49,658 nt of DNA from NCBI GenBank assembly GCA_020161835.1, contig JAIUNL010000025.1:1-49658 (forward strand), given 5' to 3'. The notes under the pieces were generated by a model, which was not told the origin of the DNA, made no database searches, and saw only the letters and a list, made by a program, of their open reading frames with translations. Made by a program: the position numbers and the translations under genes. Of the stretch, positions 40,658 to 49,543 are shown one piece after another. Source of the stretch: Bacteroidota bacterium (GTDB lineage: Bacteria; Bacteroidota; JABWAT01). The number at the start of each line of letters is the position of its first letter. The first letter of the stretch is position 1.

Positions 40658-43600
40658 ATGGCAACTTTTTCTTCCGTTTTTATCGACCGTCCGGTACTGG
40701 CAACCGTTCTATCAATTACCATTGTTCTTTTTGGAATCATCGGATATTTATTTCTGGGAGTCAGGGAATATCCGAGTGTTGATCCGCCCGTAATTTCAGT
40801 TTCAACTTCGTACCCGGGTGCAAATGCAGACGTTATTGAATCCCAGATCACTGAACCGCTCGAAGAATCAATCAATGGGATTCAAGGCATCAGAACCCTG
40901 ACTTCATCCAGCCGTGACGGAGCAAGTAATATTACCGTTGAGTTTGAAGTTGGTGCCAATATGGAAGCTGCCGCCAACGACGTCCGCGACCGGGTTTCCA
41001 GGTCAATCCGTTCGTTGCCACCCGATGTGAACCCGCCTTCAGTGACCAAATCAGATGCAGATGCCAATCCGATTTACACCTTAACCGTTCAAAGTACGAC
41101 CAAATCTCTGCTTGAACTCTCTGATATCGGCAACAATATTTTCAAGGAAAGATTGCAAACCATTCCGGGCGTCAGTGAAGTGCGGATCTGGGGCGAAAAA
41201 CGATATGCTATCAAACTGAATCTTGATCCTGAAAAACTTGCAGGGTACGGACTTACTCCTGCTGACGTAAGAACGGCCCTGAATAACGAAAATATTGAAC
41301 TTCCTTCCGGTCGGATTGAAGGATATAAATCCGAACTTTCCATCCGGACGTTTGGCAGACTTTCTACTGAAGATGACTTTAATGATCTGATTATTAAGGA
41401 AGTTGATGGCAGTCTGATCCGCCTAAGAGATGTGGGCACGGCACTTCTTGTTCCTGAAAATGAACGTGGCATTCTTCGTGGAAAGGGTGTCATCCCGATG
41501 ATTGGGGTTGCAATTACACCTCAACCGGGAGCAAATCACATTTCGATTGTGGATGAAGTTTACAAACGGGTTGAACGGATCAAAAAAGACCTTCCTGAAG
41601 ATATTCGCCTGGGTGTTGCCCTCGATTCAACCATTCCCATCAGAAAGGGGATTAGTGAAGTTGGTGAAACCATTCTGATCGCCTTTACCCTGGTCATTCT
41701 CATCATTTTTATTTTCCTCAGGCATTGGCGAACGACCCTCATCCCCGTTTTTGCAATCCCGATTTCTCTCATCGGTGCGTTTTTTATCATGTACCTTGCC
41801 GGATTTTCCATCAATATTCTGACTCTGCTTGCCATTGTACTGGGAACAGGGCTTGTTGTAGATGATGCTATCGTCGTGCTTGAAAATATTTACTCCAAAA
41901 TAGAAGGCGGGATGGATCCGATTGAAGCCGGTCACAAAGGAACGTCTGAAATTTTCTTTGCCATTATTTCAACAACGATAACCCTTGCTGCCGTTTTTCT
42001 CCCGATCATTTTCCTTCAGGGATTAACCGGACAGCTTTTCAGAGAATTTGGAATTGTAATGGCTGGTTCAGTGATCATTTCCGCATTTGTTTCATTGACG
42101 CTGACGCCGATGATGAGTACCAAATGGCTCCGTCATCATGATCATGAAAATAAAGCCTTTGAATGGTCTGAGAAAAAATTCACCAATCTCGCAAACGGTT
42201 ACACCCGATATCTGACCGGATTTATGAAACGGAAGTGGATGGCCCCGGCACTCATGCTATTTTCCGTTGCCCTGATTGTGGGTTTGTGGTCGTTCATACC
42301 CGCCGAACTTGCTCCGCTTGAAGATAAAAGCCGGCTTCAGATCAGTGCAACAGCTCAGGAAGGCACCTCGTACGAAATGATGGATGAGTACATGAAACAA
42401 CTCATCAGCAAAATAGATACATTACAAGAAACAGACGCCTATTTTGGGATTACCGCACCGGGATTTGGTTCATCGGGCTCAGTGAATTCCGGATTTATCC
42501 GGCTTAGCCTTGTAGAACCTGAAAAAAGAACCAGAACCCAGCAACAAATCGCCGACGATTTGGGAAAATCTCTTAGAAAAGATGTTTTTGCAAGAACCAT
42601 TGTCACCCAGGAACAAACAATTTCAACCGGTGGCGGCCGTGGTGGCGGACTTCCCGTTCAGTTTGTGATTCAAGCACAAAATATGGATGAACTCCGTGAA
42701 GTCATTCCCGACTTTATGGCAAAAGTTCAGAGTGACAAAACGTTTCAAATTGCAGACCTGAATCTGAAATTCAACAAACCGGAAATGGTGATTGAAATTG
42801 ACCGTGACCGGGCCCGGACGATGGGTGTGAACGTAAAAGATATTGCAGAATCTATCCAGCTTCTTTTCAGCGGACAGCGGTTCGGCTATTTTATCCTCAA
42901 CGGAAAACAATATCAGGTGATTGGTCAGGCGTCAAGGTCATTTCGGGATGACCCGGCTGATCTGAAATCAGTTTCAGTCAGAAATTCAAAGGGACAATTG
43001 ATTCCGATGGATAATCTGGTCACGGTTTCGTACAGAAGCAATCCGCCTCAACTATTCCGGTTTAACCGATACGTTTCTGCTACGGTTTCAGCTTCACCGG
43101 CAGAAGGAGTTTCATTGGGTGCAGCCATTCAGCAAATGGAGACCATTGCAGATTCTACTTTGGATGATCGTTTTTCGACAAGTTTATCTGGAGTTTCACG
43201 TGACTTTATGGAAAGTACGAACACACTTCTTTTTGCATTTTTACTGGCGTTGATTCTGATATATCTGGTTCTTTCTGCTCAGTTCGAAAGTTTCAAAGAT
43301 CCGCTGATTATCATGCTAACCGTTCCATTGGCAATTGCAGGGGCAGTTTTATCCCTTTTTATCACGGACCAGACTTTAAATATATTCAGTCAGATCGGGA
43401 TGATTATGCTGATCGGAATTGTTACGAAAAACGGGATATTAATTGTAGAATTTGCCAACCAGAAACTGGCTCTTGGTTACAATCGGTTTGAAGCTGCTGT
43501 CGAAGCTGCGACTCAGCGTTTTCGTCCAATTCTGATGACAAGTTTGGCCACGATTTTGGGTGCCGTTCCGATTGCTTTTGCTCTTGGCGCCGGTTCTCAA

Positions 43601-43708
43601 AGCCGGGTTGCCATGGGAATTGTAATCATTGGCGGATTGATGTATGCCCTTGTTCTGACATTATTCATCATTCCTGCATTGTTTGCCTTCCGGAAAAACC
43701 GGGAATGA
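40658..43708 (+). CDS. RND efflux pump permease (HAE1/AcrB family)
   Basis: A 1016-residue AcrB-type transporter with twelve membrane helices and two large periplasmic loops. TM1 is followed by REYPSVDPPVISVSTSYPGA, the HAE1 signature. TM4 carries the proton-relay pair in VVDDAIVVLENIY near residue 405, and TM10 has the relay lysine in IGIVTKNGILIVEFAN. It expels drugs, detergents or other amphiphiles by proton antiport. A glycine-rich loop (STGGGRGGGLP) sits in the second periplasmic region. Co-transcribed with the adaptor gene. Confidence 0.95.
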   Translation: MATFSSVFIDRPVLATVLSITIVLFGIIGYLFLGVREYPSVDPPVISVSTSYPGANADVIESQITEPLEESINGIQGIRTLTSSSRDGASNITVEFEVGANMEAAANDVRDRVSRSIRSLPPDVNPPSVTKSDADANPIYTLTVQSTTKSLLELSDIGNNIFKERLQTIPGVSEVRIWGEKRYAIKLNLDPEKLAGYGLTPADVRTALNNENIELPSGRIEGYKSELSIRTFGRLSTEDDFNDLIIKEVDGSLIRLRDVGTALLVPENERGILRGKGVIPMIGVAITPQPGANHISIVDEVYKRVERIKKDLPEDIRLGVALDSTIPIRKGISEVGETILIAFTLVILIIFIFLRHWRTTLIPVFAIPISLIGAFFIMYLAGFSINILTLLAIVLGTGLVVDDAIVVLENIYSKIEGGMDPIEAGHKGTSEIFFAIISTTITLAAVFLPIIFLQGLTGQLFREFGIVMAGSVIISAFVSLTLTPMMSTKWLRHHDHENKAFEWSEKKFTNLANGYTRYLTGFMKRKWMAPALMLFSVALIVGLWSFIPAELAPLEDKSRLQISATAQEGTSYEMMDEYMKQLISKIDTLQETDAYFGITAPGFGSSGSVNSGFIRLSLVEPEKRTRTQQQIADDLGKSLRKDVFARTIVTQEQTISTGGGRGGGLPVQFVIQAQNMDELREVIPDFMAKVQSDKTFQIADLNLKFNKPEMVIEIDRDRARTMGVNVKDIAESIQLLFSGQRFGYFILNGKQYQVIGQASRSFRDDPADLKSVSVRNSKGQLIPMDNLVTVSYRSNPPQLFRFNRYVSATVSASPAEGVSLGAAIQQMETIADSTLDDRFSTSLSGVSRDFMESTNTLLFAFLLALILIYLVLSAQFESFKDPLIIMLTVPLAIAGAVLSLFITDQTLNIFSQIGMIMLIGIVTKNGILIVEFANQKLALGYNRFEAAVEAATQRFRPILMTSLATILGAVPIAFALGAGSQSRVAMGIVIIGGLMYALVLTLFIIPALFAFRKNRE

Positions 43709-43873
43709 AGTCAATCACCTGGGCGCAGGAAACCATGAAAAAATTCAGGGAATAAATGAAAGGTTTGCCCGGCACATGCAAAATTGAACAGCTTCCGGAT
43801 TAAATTTATGGTTTTGGAGAAAGAGATAGTTTTGTCCTCTTGATCATAACTAATTGAATTTCTAAATTTGAGA

Positions 43874-44989
43874 ATGAAACCAATTCCGGGTTTGGTAGCT
43901 ATTTTCATTTATATCCTTTTTACAGATTATCAAACCTGTTCTGCCCAATTTTTGCCTTTTCAAAATCCGTCCACTTTATCCTTTATTTCGTCTAACCTGA
44001 CTGATTCAACCCTGTTAAATACTCCTCAACTTTACGCTGAAGCTCATTTGTTGTTTGGCGGGGAAGTGACCAATCTTTTTGATAATGAAAAAACGGTTGT
44101 TACGGGAACTCCTCTTTGGAAAACTGACGTACGGGTTGGTGTTTCTCAGAAGGTTGCTGAAAACGTTTCTTCTTTTATATCCATCCGTGATGATGACCAT
44201 CCGCAAACCGGTAGTTTTTCCTTGTATGAAGCTGGTTTAAAAACTACACATTCCTGGGGTTACATGCTTTACGGACAAACCCGGCTTCAGGCAGGGAATC
44301 ACAGTTATTATCTGAACCAGGCATTTGACAGACCATTTTGGGATCGGGCAATGATCTACGATTACTTGTTCAGAGGTACCCGTTCTACTATTCTGACTAC
44401 CCAGACTGAAACCGAATTGTTCTTCGGGACCGGCCAGACTTCCTTTTTTCTCTGGGGCGGAAAACTTTCGCTTTATCTTTTGGATGGATTCACTACCCGC
44501 TTTTCAGGGATTTATGTGGCACGTGATAATCAATATGCTGCTTTCGGACCTGGATTCGGTATGGAAGTTGAAGAATCAGCGGGTTTTTTCAGAGGATATC
44601 AGTTGATTGGATATAAAAATATGTATCAAGATCCGTCACGGATTAAAGAAATAACGGCTTTTGCAGAAGGTCGGTTTTTGGGGCAGTATTTAGAAACAGG
44701 TGTAGCTGGGTTTTTCAGAAGAATGTCAGATAAGTTCAGAACCTTTGATGAAATTCGTGCCGGTTCTGATGTACAGGTTCATTTCACAAGTCTGTTTTCT
44801 CCCGGTATTCAGCTTGAATTTTTTGAAAAACTTGGGTTTGCTGAAATCCAATACGGAATTTTCGCTGAATTGAAATATGGAAACGGAATCAGAATGGTTC
44901 CCAGATTCAGGTATATTGTTCCTGAAAGCGGACCGGATATTGGTTATTTGGGTTTGGATTGTCATTTTGTTCTGGGTCTGAAGGAATAG
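43874..44989 (+). CDS. Predicted outer-membrane beta-barrel or surface protein
   Basis: A 371-residue exported protein with signal peptide MKPIPGLVAIFIYILF and a cleavage region near 25. The remainder has many alternating amphipathic strands ending in aromatic residues. The C-terminus, IGYLGLDCHFVLGLKE, resembles a last barrel strand but lacks a terminal Phe. I recognise no family. The ATG at 43874 is chosen over the TTG at 43868. It lies 165 bp after the RND pump and 4 bp before the deacetylase gene, with which it is likely co-transcribed. Confidence 0.7.
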   Translation: MKPIPGLVAIFIYILFTDYQTCSAQFLPFQNPSTLSFISSNLTDSTLLNTPQLYAEAHLLFGGEVTNLFDNEKTVVTGTPLWKTDVRVGVSQKVAENVSSFISIRDDDHPQTGSFSLYEAGLKTTHSWGYMLYGQTRLQAGNHSYYLNQAFDRPFWDRAMIYDYLFRGTRSTILTTQTETELFFGTGQTSFFLWGGKLSLYLLDGFTTRFSGIYVARDNQYAAFGPGFGMEVEESAGFFRGYQLIGYKNMYQDPSRIKEITAFAEGRFLGQYLETGVAGFFRRMSDKFRTFDEIRAGSDVQVHFTSLFSPGIQLEFFEKLGFAEIQYGIFAELKYGNGIRMVPRFRYIVPESGPDIGYLGLDCHFVLGLKE

Positions 44990-44993
44990 ATAG

Positions 44994-45713
44994 ATGAAGT
45001 ACATTTTCTTCCTTTTCTTTTTTTTCTCAGCCTGCAGTTTTCCGGAAGAAAAAACGGAAAATCAACTCCCCCTGATCGTGTTATGTTTTGATGATGGAAA
45101 CCATACCATTTACGATCTTGCCCTTCCGGTAATGAAAAGTTTTAACTATCCCGGGGTAAACTACATTCCAACTGGTTTGATTGATCATCCAGGATCACTT
45201 TCTTTGGCTCAGTGCAGGGAAATGGAAAACCTGGACTGGGAAACCGGCGGACATACGGTCTCTCATGCCAATCTTACTACCATTACACTTGATTCTGCCC
45301 GGTCTGAAGTCAGGAGAAATTATGATGATTTGGTGCGGATGGGATTGCTACATCATTCGTTTGCACTTCCGGCCGGACATGCTAATGATGAAGTGATCAG
45401 TATCATCAAAGACTGGTTTCCGATAATTCGTACAAGCCAGAATTACCGGTATCAAATCCCATTGAATCTTGACCGCCTTGGATATTTTCAGGTTCAGAAT
45501 AATGATGATGTCAATTCGCTGATGTTACGGGTTTCGCATGGAATTCTTGAAAACGAATGTCTGATTATTTTCGGATTTCATTCTTTCACTGAAGCTCAGT
45601 CAACCTTTCTGACAGAAATTAATATGACTGTTTTTTCAGAGTTTTTAAACCGGTTAAAACAAAAAAAACTGCGGGTCGTTACTCTTTCTGAAGCCGTTGA
45701 CCGGCTGAAATGA
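44994..45713 (+). CDS. Polysaccharide deacetylase-family lipoprotein (NodB domain)
   Basis: A 239-residue protein with a short signal and lipobox (FFSAC near 15). The NodB fold follows: VLCFDDGNHT near 35 with the catalytic Asp and metal Asp, ETGGHTVSHANLT near 83 with His-x4-His, and FALPAGHAND near 120. The usual RxPYG is replaced by ALPAGH, so activity on a standard sugar is not certain. AAGGA lies 8 bases before the ATG. It directly follows the outer-membrane-like gene. Confidence 0.85.
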   Translation: MKYIFFLFFFFSACSFPEEKTENQLPLIVLCFDDGNHTIYDLALPVMKSFNYPGVNYIPTGLIDHPGSLSLAQCREMENLDWETGGHTVSHANLTTITLDSARSEVRRNYDDLVRMGLLHHSFALPAGHANDEVISIIKDWFPIIRTSQNYRYQIPLNLDRLGYFQVQNNDDVNSLMLRVSHGILENECLIIFGFHSFTEAQSTFLTEINMTVFSEFLNRLKQKKLRVVTLSEAVDRLK

Positions 45714-45743
45714 GGGACGTTATGCTATTATTTGGGTATCTGA

Positions 45744-46061
45744 CCTGTTCTTGCTGAATTTCCCGAAACCAAATCATTTCCTGGTGTTGACAATGAAAAC
45801 ACCCTGTTTCCCGTCAAGATAAAATTTCTCTCCTTCCATCCATTATGGAGTGGCACCTTCATCTTTGTAAAAAAAGAGGTGATCCATGAGTACCACAGAA
45901 AAAAACCTTCCCTTATTGATTTGATTGAATCCTTTCAAAATGGATTTGAACTCTCAGAATTTTCTTTTCACTCCATTAAATTAACTGGGAGCAATTCAAA
46001 ATTGCTGGCAGAACTGCTTACTGTTGATGAAACAACTGCAGTTTTTCTGCCGGTTGATTAG
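45744..46061 (+). pseudogene. Degenerate or start-less reading frame
   Basis: An open frame of 106 codons with coding-like content (for example AEFPETKSFPGVDNENTLFP) but no ATG. The only possible start inside it is a GTG at 45879 giving 60 residues. A short frame one base off, from the ATG at 45722 (MLLFGYLTCSC), could be its original beginning before a frameshift. No family recognised. Confidence 0.35.
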
Positions 46062-46147
46062 AAATTGATGAAATAAAGAAAAAAATGAAATTAATTATAG
46101 GGAATCTTTCCCGGTAAAAAAGTAAAAAAAGGAGATAAAACGGCAAT

Positions 46148-46161
46148 TGTAAACGTTTACA
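46148..46161. promoter_or_regulatory. Perfect 14-bp palindrome TGTAAACGTTTACA
   Basis: This matches the form of a LacI/GalR-family or catabolite operator (central CG, AAACGTTT core). It lies about 90 bp upstream of a Bacteroidota-like promoter. The rest of 45714-46414 holds the degenerate frame above and no other gene. Confidence 0.5.
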
Positions 46162-46228
46162 TTTGCTAAAAAATATCAAAATGATAACACATGTTGCAAC
46201 AAATAATAAGTTCCGTTAATAACCATGA

Positions 46229-46260
46229 CTTGATTCTGGAAAAACGGGTATTTAGTTTTG
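46229..46260 (+). promoter_or_regulatory. Candidate Bacteroidota-type promoter
   Basis: CTTG at 46229-46232 and TAGTTTTG at 46253-46260, 20 nt apart, fit the TTG/TAnnTTTG pattern of the Bacteroidota primary sigma factor. It would drive the gene at 46415 with a leader of about 150 nt. Confidence 0.45.
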
Positions 46261-46414
46261 CATTTAAAGGTACAACAAAACCTAAATAAGTAAATCTGAA
46301 GTCTGCAGTTTTTATCCCAAATAAACTGTTTCCGGCTTCTGACTTACGAAACCGGCTTTGATCCCGAGTATCTCAAACATCGTCGAACCCCGAGTATAAA
46401 ACGAGGAATCCCAA

Positions 46415-47098
46415 ATGAAAAAGTCCCTTTTTCTCGCAGGCATTTCAATTTCATGTATTTGGCAAGAAACTATACTTGTTAAAGAGGTGTATTTTAGGGG
46501 AATTAACGGGTTTCCAGAAAAGAAAACGATTGCTGAAAGGATTGCTTTCAAAGGCAATACTCCTGTTTGGAAAATTGATTATGCAAACAATGGATGGCAA
46601 ATTGTTGATTCAATAAGCTTTAAAGAAATTGAAGGAAAATTGTTATTTGATGTATTTAAGCCGGTTTATGATTTTGAAAATCAAATAATTATCGGCTATA
46701 AACATTCATTTTCTGAATCTAAACTCCAACCAATTTTAAATACGGTAATTTTCGAACAGGATGATAACTTTCGATTAGCAAAAAGCTATCTTTTTGAATT
46801 GAATTATTTAATGAGTCTGAGCCCAAATCAAGTTGGAAATGAATTCGGGTTTAAAAACGGAGTCCTACCCCTAATATTTTTAAAATATGGAATACCAGAG
46901 AAAGAATTATTGTTGAATTTTAATTTTAAGTCAAATGAAAAAAATTGGATTATTGATGACTCATTTACTTACGAAAATTATTTTTTAAAACGAAATTATA
47001 ATTATAAGGATTCAATGCTAATTGAAATTAAAATTACTGTTGAAAATAAAAAGACCAATGAAATACTTGAATTTATTGAGAATTATCGATTCGAATAG
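46415..47098 (+). CDS. Hypothetical exported protein of the AT-rich island
   Basis: A 227-residue protein. MKKSLFLAGISISC looks like a signal peptide with a weak lipobox. The rest is strand-rich with many Asn/Lys/Glu and no recognised family. GAGGA lies 7 bases before the ATG. The first 25 bp or so have ordinary base composition like the upstream DNA, and the remainder is strongly AT-rich, so the start may have been joined to foreign sequence. Confidence 0.65.
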   Translation: MKKSLFLAGISISCIWQETILVKEVYFRGINGFPEKKTIAERIAFKGNTPVWKIDYANNGWQIVDSISFKEIEGKLLFDVFKPVYDFENQIIIGYKHSFSESKLQPILNTVIFEQDDNFRLAKSYLFELNYLMSLSPNQVGNEFGFKNGVLPLIFLKYGIPEKELLLNFNFKSNEKNWIIDDSFTYENYFLKRNYNYKDSMLIEIKITVENKKTNEILEFIENYRFE

Positions 47099-47224
47099 GT
47101 CTTTATAAATTATTAAAATGCTATTTTACGTTACTTTAGAAGTAATAATATTGAATTAATTCTCGATATTAATTATTTCATTTCAAATATGTTTCAATTA
47201 AAATGTAAGGATAATTAATATTAA

Positions 47225-47668
47225 ATGATTAACATTTTTGTTTATTATTTATTATTGGCTTTGTGCATAAGTTGTAATCGTCAAGAAATAAAGAACAATA
47301 TTGTTGAAATCAAAAATGACGAAAATAGAATATATTGCTTTTTAAGCGATAAGATAAATACTGACATGGAAAAGGATAAGAATCAAGAAATTGAGGAGAT
47401 ATATTCAGATTATTATTTTCATTCTAAGCAGTTAAAAAATAGAATCAATATTGAAGTTCAAATATTTGAGAACAAAGAACCAATATTTTTTGGAAAACAA
47501 TTAACCTATTTCCCAAATAGTTATGTTTTATTTGTGTTTGTGAAAAAGGGAGATTCAAATCCCAGAATATTACATGAAATTGATACTTGGTTCGGTTTGA
47601 CGGAAACTGCGAAAGAATATTTTGGCGTCGGGAATATTAAGGTTGACGAAAGTGAAGAATTTCAGTAA
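47225..47668 (+). CDS. Hypothetical lipoprotein
   Basis: A 147-residue protein. The signal MINIFVYYLLLALCISC has a cysteine fitting a lipobox near residue 17. The rest is charged, with DMEKDKNQEIEEIY and a strand-rich C-terminal half. AT-rich. No family recognised. The next gene begins immediately after its stop. Confidence 0.65.
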   Translation: MINIFVYYLLLALCISCNRQEIKNNIVEIKNDENRIYCFLSDKINTDMEKDKNQEIEEIYSDYYFHSKQLKNRINIEVQIFENKEPIFFGKQLTYFPNSYVLFVFVKKGDSNPRILHEIDTWFGLTETAKEYFGVGNIKVDESEEFQ

Positions 47669-47683
47669 ATGTTACTGTATCTC

Positions 47684-48281
47684 ATGAAACTCAATAGTTT
47701 CGGCGATTATATGATTGTTATCCTGGTTATTCTGTTTTGTGCTTCCTGCACAGAAAATTTAAATAATCAGGTTATAACATCTGTTATCCCCAAAATCAAC
47801 ACGGGATTTAGTTATGATTTCTTTTACCCAGAGGGTGAAGGAATGATGGATATTTTTAGTATTAGGGTTGATAGTGGAAAAATAAGTTCAGTTGTTGGAG
47901 CTTTTCCAACAACTGAATTTACATTTGAAACAGAAGATTTCCCTCAGGATTCATTAAACAGATATCTTCTTTACAAAATTACCTCAGGATTTGAAACCTT
48001 TTCAGATCAAGAGTGTTATTTGACATCAAAAAAAGCCAAATATTTGGTTGATATAGTGCCTCAGGAAGAATCTATAAATATGACCATGACAAGTCCTATA
48101 TTATGACGTCTGAAAGATTAAATGTACGTTTTGATATTGACTCGACAAGATTTGTTAGAATAGATGGCAATATTGATTCATTGGGCATTTTTTCGGGAAA
48201 ACTCACCCATGTTGGCAAGGGTTATTCTTACAACTATTCTTTTCCTTTTAAAATGGTTCGATCATATAATACTAAGAAATG
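47684..48281 (+). pseudogene. Lipoprotein gene with a frameshift
   Basis: The first part (signal MKLNSFGDYMIVILVILFCASC, then body) runs in one frame to a stop at 48106. From about 48050 the next frame reads coding-like sequence (RIYKYDHDKSYIMTSERLNV onward) to a TGA at 48281, with an in-frame upstream stop near 48047. One insertion or deletion at about 48050-48070 would join them into a protein of about 200 residues. Alternatively, two overlapping genes (ATG at 48102 in TATATTATGA) could be real, but the readable sequence before that ATG argues for a frameshift. Confidence 0.6.
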
Positions 48282-48386
48282 AATTTTATACCATTGGGTA
48301 ATTATCTCTTGTTAGGAAATTAATTAAAAGTATTTATTTTCAGATATTAAGCTGATAAATACAGAGAAATAATATAAAATATAATT

Positions 48387-48737
48387 ATGAGATTTATTTT
48401 CTTAATCCTGCTTTTATTTTTTTCCTGTAGCACATATCCAAAAAAATACAAAAGCTCAGATTGGTACACGGGTGGTTTTACTCAAATTGCGCTTACTCTT
48501 TTTGAAAATGAAAATTATTCTTTGGATTACACCTATTATTTTGAATCTGCTGACTCAGATAATACGATAGAGAGCCGAACGATACATTTAAATGGCAAGT
48601 GGTCAAATACTATCCCATTTTCATTGGATTTACCTGAAAAATCTGAATTGGATTTGATAGTTTCCAACAAACGAATTTATTTTAGTGTTACCAATGACAC
48701 TGCCTTCGTCTTTGGAATCCCATGTTTATTGGAATAA
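48387..48737 (+). CDS. Hypothetical small lipoprotein
   Basis: A 116-residue protein. The signal MRFIFLILLLFFSC has a lipobox FFSC. The body is about 100 residues, beta-rich, with IHLNGKWSNTIPFSLDL. The pattern (small lipocalin-like sandwich) is similar in style to its neighbours, but sequence relation is not evident. AT-rich. Confidence 0.68.
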   Translation: MRFIFLILLLFFSCSTYPKKYKSSDWYTGGFTQIALTLFENENYSLDYTYYFESADSDNTIESRTIHLNGKWSNTIPFSLDLPEKSELDLIVSNKRIYFSVTNDTAFVFGIPCLLE

Positions 48738-48898
48738 TGAGTTAAAATCTCTTCCCGCTTTTATGGGTATTTAGAGACGAAAATTATTTTTAATATCTCA
48801 ATGATGATTTTTCAAATGTTGGAAATACAAAAAAAAGTATTCAATTCAACTTCAACCGCGGCAATAGGGAAATCAATATTTTGGAGAATCGGCAAAAA

Positions 48899-49543
48899 AT
48901 GACAAAATATATTGCACCCTTATTTCTGATTACTATTCTATTGGGTTGTGTAAATGTTAATAAAAATACCTATTCTGAAAAAACCAACTTGGAATTTGAT
49001 ACACTCAAAGTAAATTATAAAATCAATTATTGCAGTCAAAATAAATATTATTTCAAATATGGAATTTATATTCCAATCGCACTGAAATCAATAGATGAAA
49101 TTGCAATTGACTTAAATCATGATAAGGTAGTGGATTCACTAATTGTTTTCCAATATAATTCAAATAATTGGGGTGATTCAATTCTTTTTTTAGACGATGA
49201 GATTCCCAATTATTTAGTTGAGGTACTTAATTATGAAGATCAGTCAAAAATAAGAGATATTTACCCGGATTTGATATTGAATACGGGACATTTATTGTCG
49301 TTTTACAGTGGTATCTACAGAACAGAAAATGGTTTTGAAATAATTCATCAAGCAGGGGCAAAGTATTCATGGAAGGTAATACAAAATATTTCAACCGCAG
49401 ACAACAAAAAAATAAAGTTAAGATATATTCAAAAAATATGTACGTTTGACGGAATTGATAGTATTCTAACATATAATACATTTAATACTGAAGAAATGGA
49501 ATTTAAAATTAAAGATAGTATTCAAAATAACGGCTCTTTGTGA
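48899..49543 (+). CDS. Hypothetical lipoprotein cut by an insertion sequence
   Basis: A 214-residue reading frame from the ATG at 48899 (GGAG about 12 bases upstream). Signal MTKYIAPLFLITILLGC has a good lipobox. An EF-like acidic segment (DLNHDKVVDSL) follows near 80. The last codons (GSL, stop) fall inside GGCTCTTTG, the likely left end of an ISL3-type element at 49532. The true C-terminus is therefore probably missing. Confidence 0.7.
   Translation: MTKYIAPLFLITILLGCVNVNKNTYSEKTNLEFDTLKVNYKINYCSQNKYYFKYGIYIPIALKSIDEIAIDLNHDKVVDSLIVFQYNSNNWGDSILFLDDEIPNYLVEVLNYEDQSKIRDIYPDLILNTGHLLSFYSGIYRTENGFEIIHQAGAKYSWKVIQNISTADNKKIKLRYIQKICTFDGIDSILTYNTFNTEEMEFKIKDSIQNNGSL

Noticed and set aside
46312..46557. 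Minus-strand 81-codon frame across the composition boundary
   Set aside because: Overlaps the supported gene at 46415. The C-terminal part looks vaguely protein-like, but I cannot support it.
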